From contig NZ_FODS01000012.1 of the NCBI RefSeq assembly GCF_900110425.1, positions 44,732 through 108,731 of the forward strand: a stretch of 64,000 bases of DNA. The letters run 5' to 3'. The DNA comes from Salinihabitans flavidus (GTDB lineage Bacteria > Pseudomonadota > Alphaproteobacteria > Rhodobacterales > Rhodobacteraceae). The translations under genes and the position numbers were made by a program. Positions 62,236 to 64,000 of the stretch are shown one piece after another. Position 1 is the stretch's first letter, and the number at the start of each line of letters is the position of its first letter. Below the pieces are notes generated by a model. It saw nothing but the letters and a program-made list of their open reading frames with translations, was not told the DNA's origin and did not search any database.

Positions 62236-63480
62236 TTATGCCGCCTGCGTATCCGCCTTGTCGAGTTCATAGAGCGACAGGGCCAGTTTCGCGATTTCCC
62301 GTCGAAGCGGGTTTTTCGATGCTGATATTGCGAGGGGTGACCCGTGATCGCCGGCCTGCATGACTGGGCGTCCGCCATCAGGCATCAGAACATCAATCGA
62401 AATGCCAAGCGATTCGGCCATTCGCTTCACCCGTGCCTTGCCTGAAAGGTCCGTGAACTTGGGCGCACGGTTCATGACATATCTCAGCTTGTCGTATGGC
62501 AGATCCTCTGCCTGAAGTGCACGCTTGAGCCGCATCGCATTCTGCGCCGAACGCATGTCGATTTCGAGCATGGCGAAGTAGACATGTGCGGCATTGAGGA
62601 CCACCTCGGACCACTGCACCAGGGTCGAAGGCATATCGACGATGACAAAATCGAAATGGTGCCGTGCAGTTTCCATCACGCGCTCCACATCCTCCGAGCC
62701 GATCAGGTCGAGTGGGAGCATGTCGGTTGGCGCGGTAAGCACCTGCAACCTGTCCTCAAAGGTCAGAAGCGCCTGACCAAATGCCTCGTGGTCCATGCCT
62801 TCGGTATCCGACAGCAACTCATAAACCGCTTCGCGCCGAGGAAGGTCAAGATAGGTCGAGACCGATCCAAATTGCAGGTCGAGGTCGATCAGACAGACCT
62901 TTGGCGGATCGGCCTTGTCGGCGATGGCCAGTTCCCAAGCCAGATTGACTGCCAACGTGGTCGCGCCACTTCCTCCCGCAAGCCCATGGACGGCGATGAG
63001 AACCCCCTCATGGCTTTGCGCATTGCCGCTAAGTGCCACCTGCGCTGGCTGCGGCTGGTCTGCAACTGGTTCGGGCTTGCGGATACGCCCGATCGCGGCA
63101 TTCAGTTCCCCGGTCGGAAGCGGGTAGGGAATAAATTCATCCGCGCCGCTGCGAAGCAGTTGGTGAAGTGCGACCGGTGTGATGTCTTCTGCCACCAGAA
63201 GCGTCTTGATTCTCCGCATTTTCGCTGACTTTACGATCTCCAGCAGCAACGGAAGGTTGTCCTCGTCAAAATCGTCCACCGCCAGGGCGATAAACTCCAG
63301 ATGACCAGACTCAGGCTGGTTAAAGAATTGCAGCGCATCGGCAAAGTTCAGATCCCCCCATTGCTCTCCAAGAGCTTCCTCCATGTCCTCGATAAGCAAG
63401 TCGAAATTCTGAACGTCCCGGCAGACCGTACAGGCCAGAATGGGGCTCGGTTCCGAATTCATCTTTGCGCTACTCGTCAT
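62236..63480 (-). CDS. cpaE: Tad pilus localization protein CpaE/TadZ
   Basis: 414 residues. An N-terminal receiver-like domain (about 1-135) precedes a ParA/MinD-like ATPase domain. The P-loop is atypical, AGGSGATTLAVNLAWELA (168-185), lacking the signature lysines, as in many TadZ proteins; CLIDLDLQFGSVSTYLDLPR is the A'-motif. It positions the pilus machinery at the pole. It is the first tad gene before the IS element, so upstream partners (rcpA, cpaB, pilin) are absent here. Confidence 0.88.
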   Translation of the reverse strand: MTSSAKMNSEPSPILACTVCRDVQNFDLLIEDMEEALGEQWGDLNFADALQFFNQPESGHLEFIALAVDDFDEDNLPLLLEIVKSAKMRRIKTLLVAEDITPVALHQLLRSGADEFIPYPLPTGELNAAIGRIRKPEPVADQPQPAQVALSGNAQSHEGVLIAVHGLAGGSGATTLAVNLAWELAIADKADPPKVCLIDLDLQFGSVSTYLDLPRREAVYELLSDTEGMDHEAFGQALLTFEDRLQVLTAPTDMLPLDLIGSEDVERVMETARHHFDFVIVDMPSTLVQWSEVVLNAAHVYFAMLEIDMRSAQNAMRLKRALQAEDLPYDKLRYVMNRAPKFTDLSGKARVKRMAESLGISIDVLMPDGGRPVMQAGDHGSPLAISASKNPLRREIAKLALSLYELDKADTQAA

Positions 63481-63497
63481 GTTTCACGTCCTTACAC

Positions 63498-63605
63498 CTA
63501 CTGGTGGGCCATCTCACGACAATACGCCGGATTGGCCAGGCGCTCGGTTTCCACCGCGCGCACTGCTCCCATGGAGACGACAATCGCCGTAGACTGGGGC
63601 AACAT
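63498..63605 (-). other. Possible residual 3' coding fragment upstream of cpaE
   Basis: A minus-strand frame ends ERLANPAYCREMAHQ and stop (TAG 63498-63500), 18 bp before the cpaE start. It is open back to about 63630 (50 codons) and includes an internal ATG at 63605 with no ribosome-binding site. The spacing suits the end of an upstream tad gene cut off by the IS element. I do not recognise its sequence, and it may be meaningless. Confidence 0.3.
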
Positions 63606-63660
63606 TGGGGCTAAAAAGCCGAAATTGTGCGGTATTGGGCGACGGTCTCACAACCGTAAG

Positions 63661-64000
63661 GCGTAGAGTATCATGCTGTGCCAACAGCCGATCGCGCAAG
63701 ATCGCGGCTGTTCAGACGGGAAACATCGCAGGAGGCCGCCTAGGATGCGGACTCATAATGCCTTGCCCAGAGGCGGGAGCAAGCCATGAGCACCGCAGCG
63801 AGATAGTTGCGGGCGGATTTCTCGTAGCGTGTCGCGATCTTGCGGAAGTGTTTGAGCTTGTTGAAGAACCTCTCCACGAGGTTGCGCTGCCGATAGATCG
63901 CGGGATCGACCGAGCGTTGCACATTGCGGTCGCGCTGGGTCGGGATGTGGCCGCGTCCGCCATGCGCGGCGATCAGCTCGAGGATCGCGCGGGCGTCGTA
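63661..64000 (-). mobile_element. IS5-family insertion element, one end only
   Basis: The element runs beyond the right window edge. Inside it is the 3' part of a DDE transposase gene. Outside the stop codon lies an inverted repeat AACAGCCG (63683-63690)/CGGCTGTT (63705-63712). GAGTATCATGCTGTGCC (63665-63681) is a candidate terminal inverted repeat, not confirmed because the other end is out of view. The boundary is approximate. Confidence 0.6.
63740..64000 (-). CDS. IS5-family transposase, C-terminal part
   Basis: 86 residues of the C terminus; the 5' part is beyond the window. YDARAILELIAAHGGRGHIP is followed by VDPAIYRQRNLVERFFNKLK, then HFRKIATRYEKSARNYLAAV, a pattern typical of IS5-group (IS427-like) transposases; the Glu in NLVERFFNKLKHFR is the catalytic DDE glutamate. 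The frame is intact to its TAG at 63740-63742. Confidence 0.9.
   Translation of the reverse strand, partial: YDARAILELIAAHGGRGHIPTQRDRNVQRSVDPAIYRQRNLVERFFNKLKHFRKIATRYEKSARNYLAAVLMACSRLWARHYESAS

Overview
The window is about 64 kb of high-GC DNA that reads as a chromosomal segment of an alphaproteobacterium of the order Rhodobacterales (Roseobacter/Rhodobacteraceae group). This rests on protein style and gene order: hisC-tyrC, hflK-hflC-DUF2065-degP, a Tad pilus locus of the roseobacter type, a Hint-domain protein, several TRAP/BCCT/SulP/TauE transporters, and a methylsuccinyl-CoA dehydrogenase of the ethylmalonyl-CoA pathway. No plasmid, phage or integrative-element core genes are visible. 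The only mobile DNA is the end of an IS5-type element at the right edge.

Layout, left to right. 1-5.6 kb (minus strand): tyrC (cut by the window edge), hisC, rpsD with a good promoter and terminator, a Hint-domain protein, an LpxR-like lipid A deacylase and an MBL-fold protein. 5.7-15 kb: a BCCT transporter, then a minus-strand run that looks like one catabolic unit (M20 amidohydrolase, TRAP transporter DctPQM, amidase, a small membrane protein, D-2-hydroxyacid dehydrogenase). 15-17 kb: three overlapping SAM-fold genes, the last a stand-alone Hen1-like RNA 2'-O-methyltransferase domain. 17-27.6 kb: MFS, ADP-ribosylglycohydrolase, UspA plus SulP, LrgAB, an ArsR-permease-thioredoxin operon, DMT and LLM oxidoreductase. 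27.6-29 kb: a candidate small RNA, rlmB and tRNA-Tyr. 29-40 kb: CaiB-type CoA-transferase, a glycosyltransferase-like protein, metY, a SIMPL protein, an 856-residue protein with GspL-like and GspC/PilP-like ends, TauE, methylsuccinyl-CoA dehydrogenase and TetR. 40-45 kb: a nucleotidyltransferase / CDP-alcohol phosphatidyltransferase / glycosyltransferase / Stealth phosphotransferase locus, then a MaoC-type dehydratase. 45-55 kb: ferredoxin, FG-GAP protein, the HflKC-DegP membrane protein quality-control cluster, glutathione reductase, rpiA, GST and sdaA. 55.4-63.5 kb: Tad pilus genes (AAA+ ATPase, prepilin peptidase, two TPR lipoproteins, TadC, TadB, CpaF, CpaE), ended by the IS5-type element.

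The most unusual structure is a family of intergenic repeats, all in the same orientation, at about 7.58, 33.42, 40.22 and 44.06 kb. Each has 3-4 tandem copies of an 11-bp unit (CCGACGTNATA). Two copies continue into a shared T-tract and a GTTAACCCTGATTCGCC tail; the other two carry variants of it. I do not know a name for this family. Other points worth attention are the free-standing Hen1-like gene, a promoter-to-terminator small RNA candidate, the predicted CDP-alcohol/phosphoglycan locus, and a Tad locus whose upstream half is separated from cpaE by an IS element.
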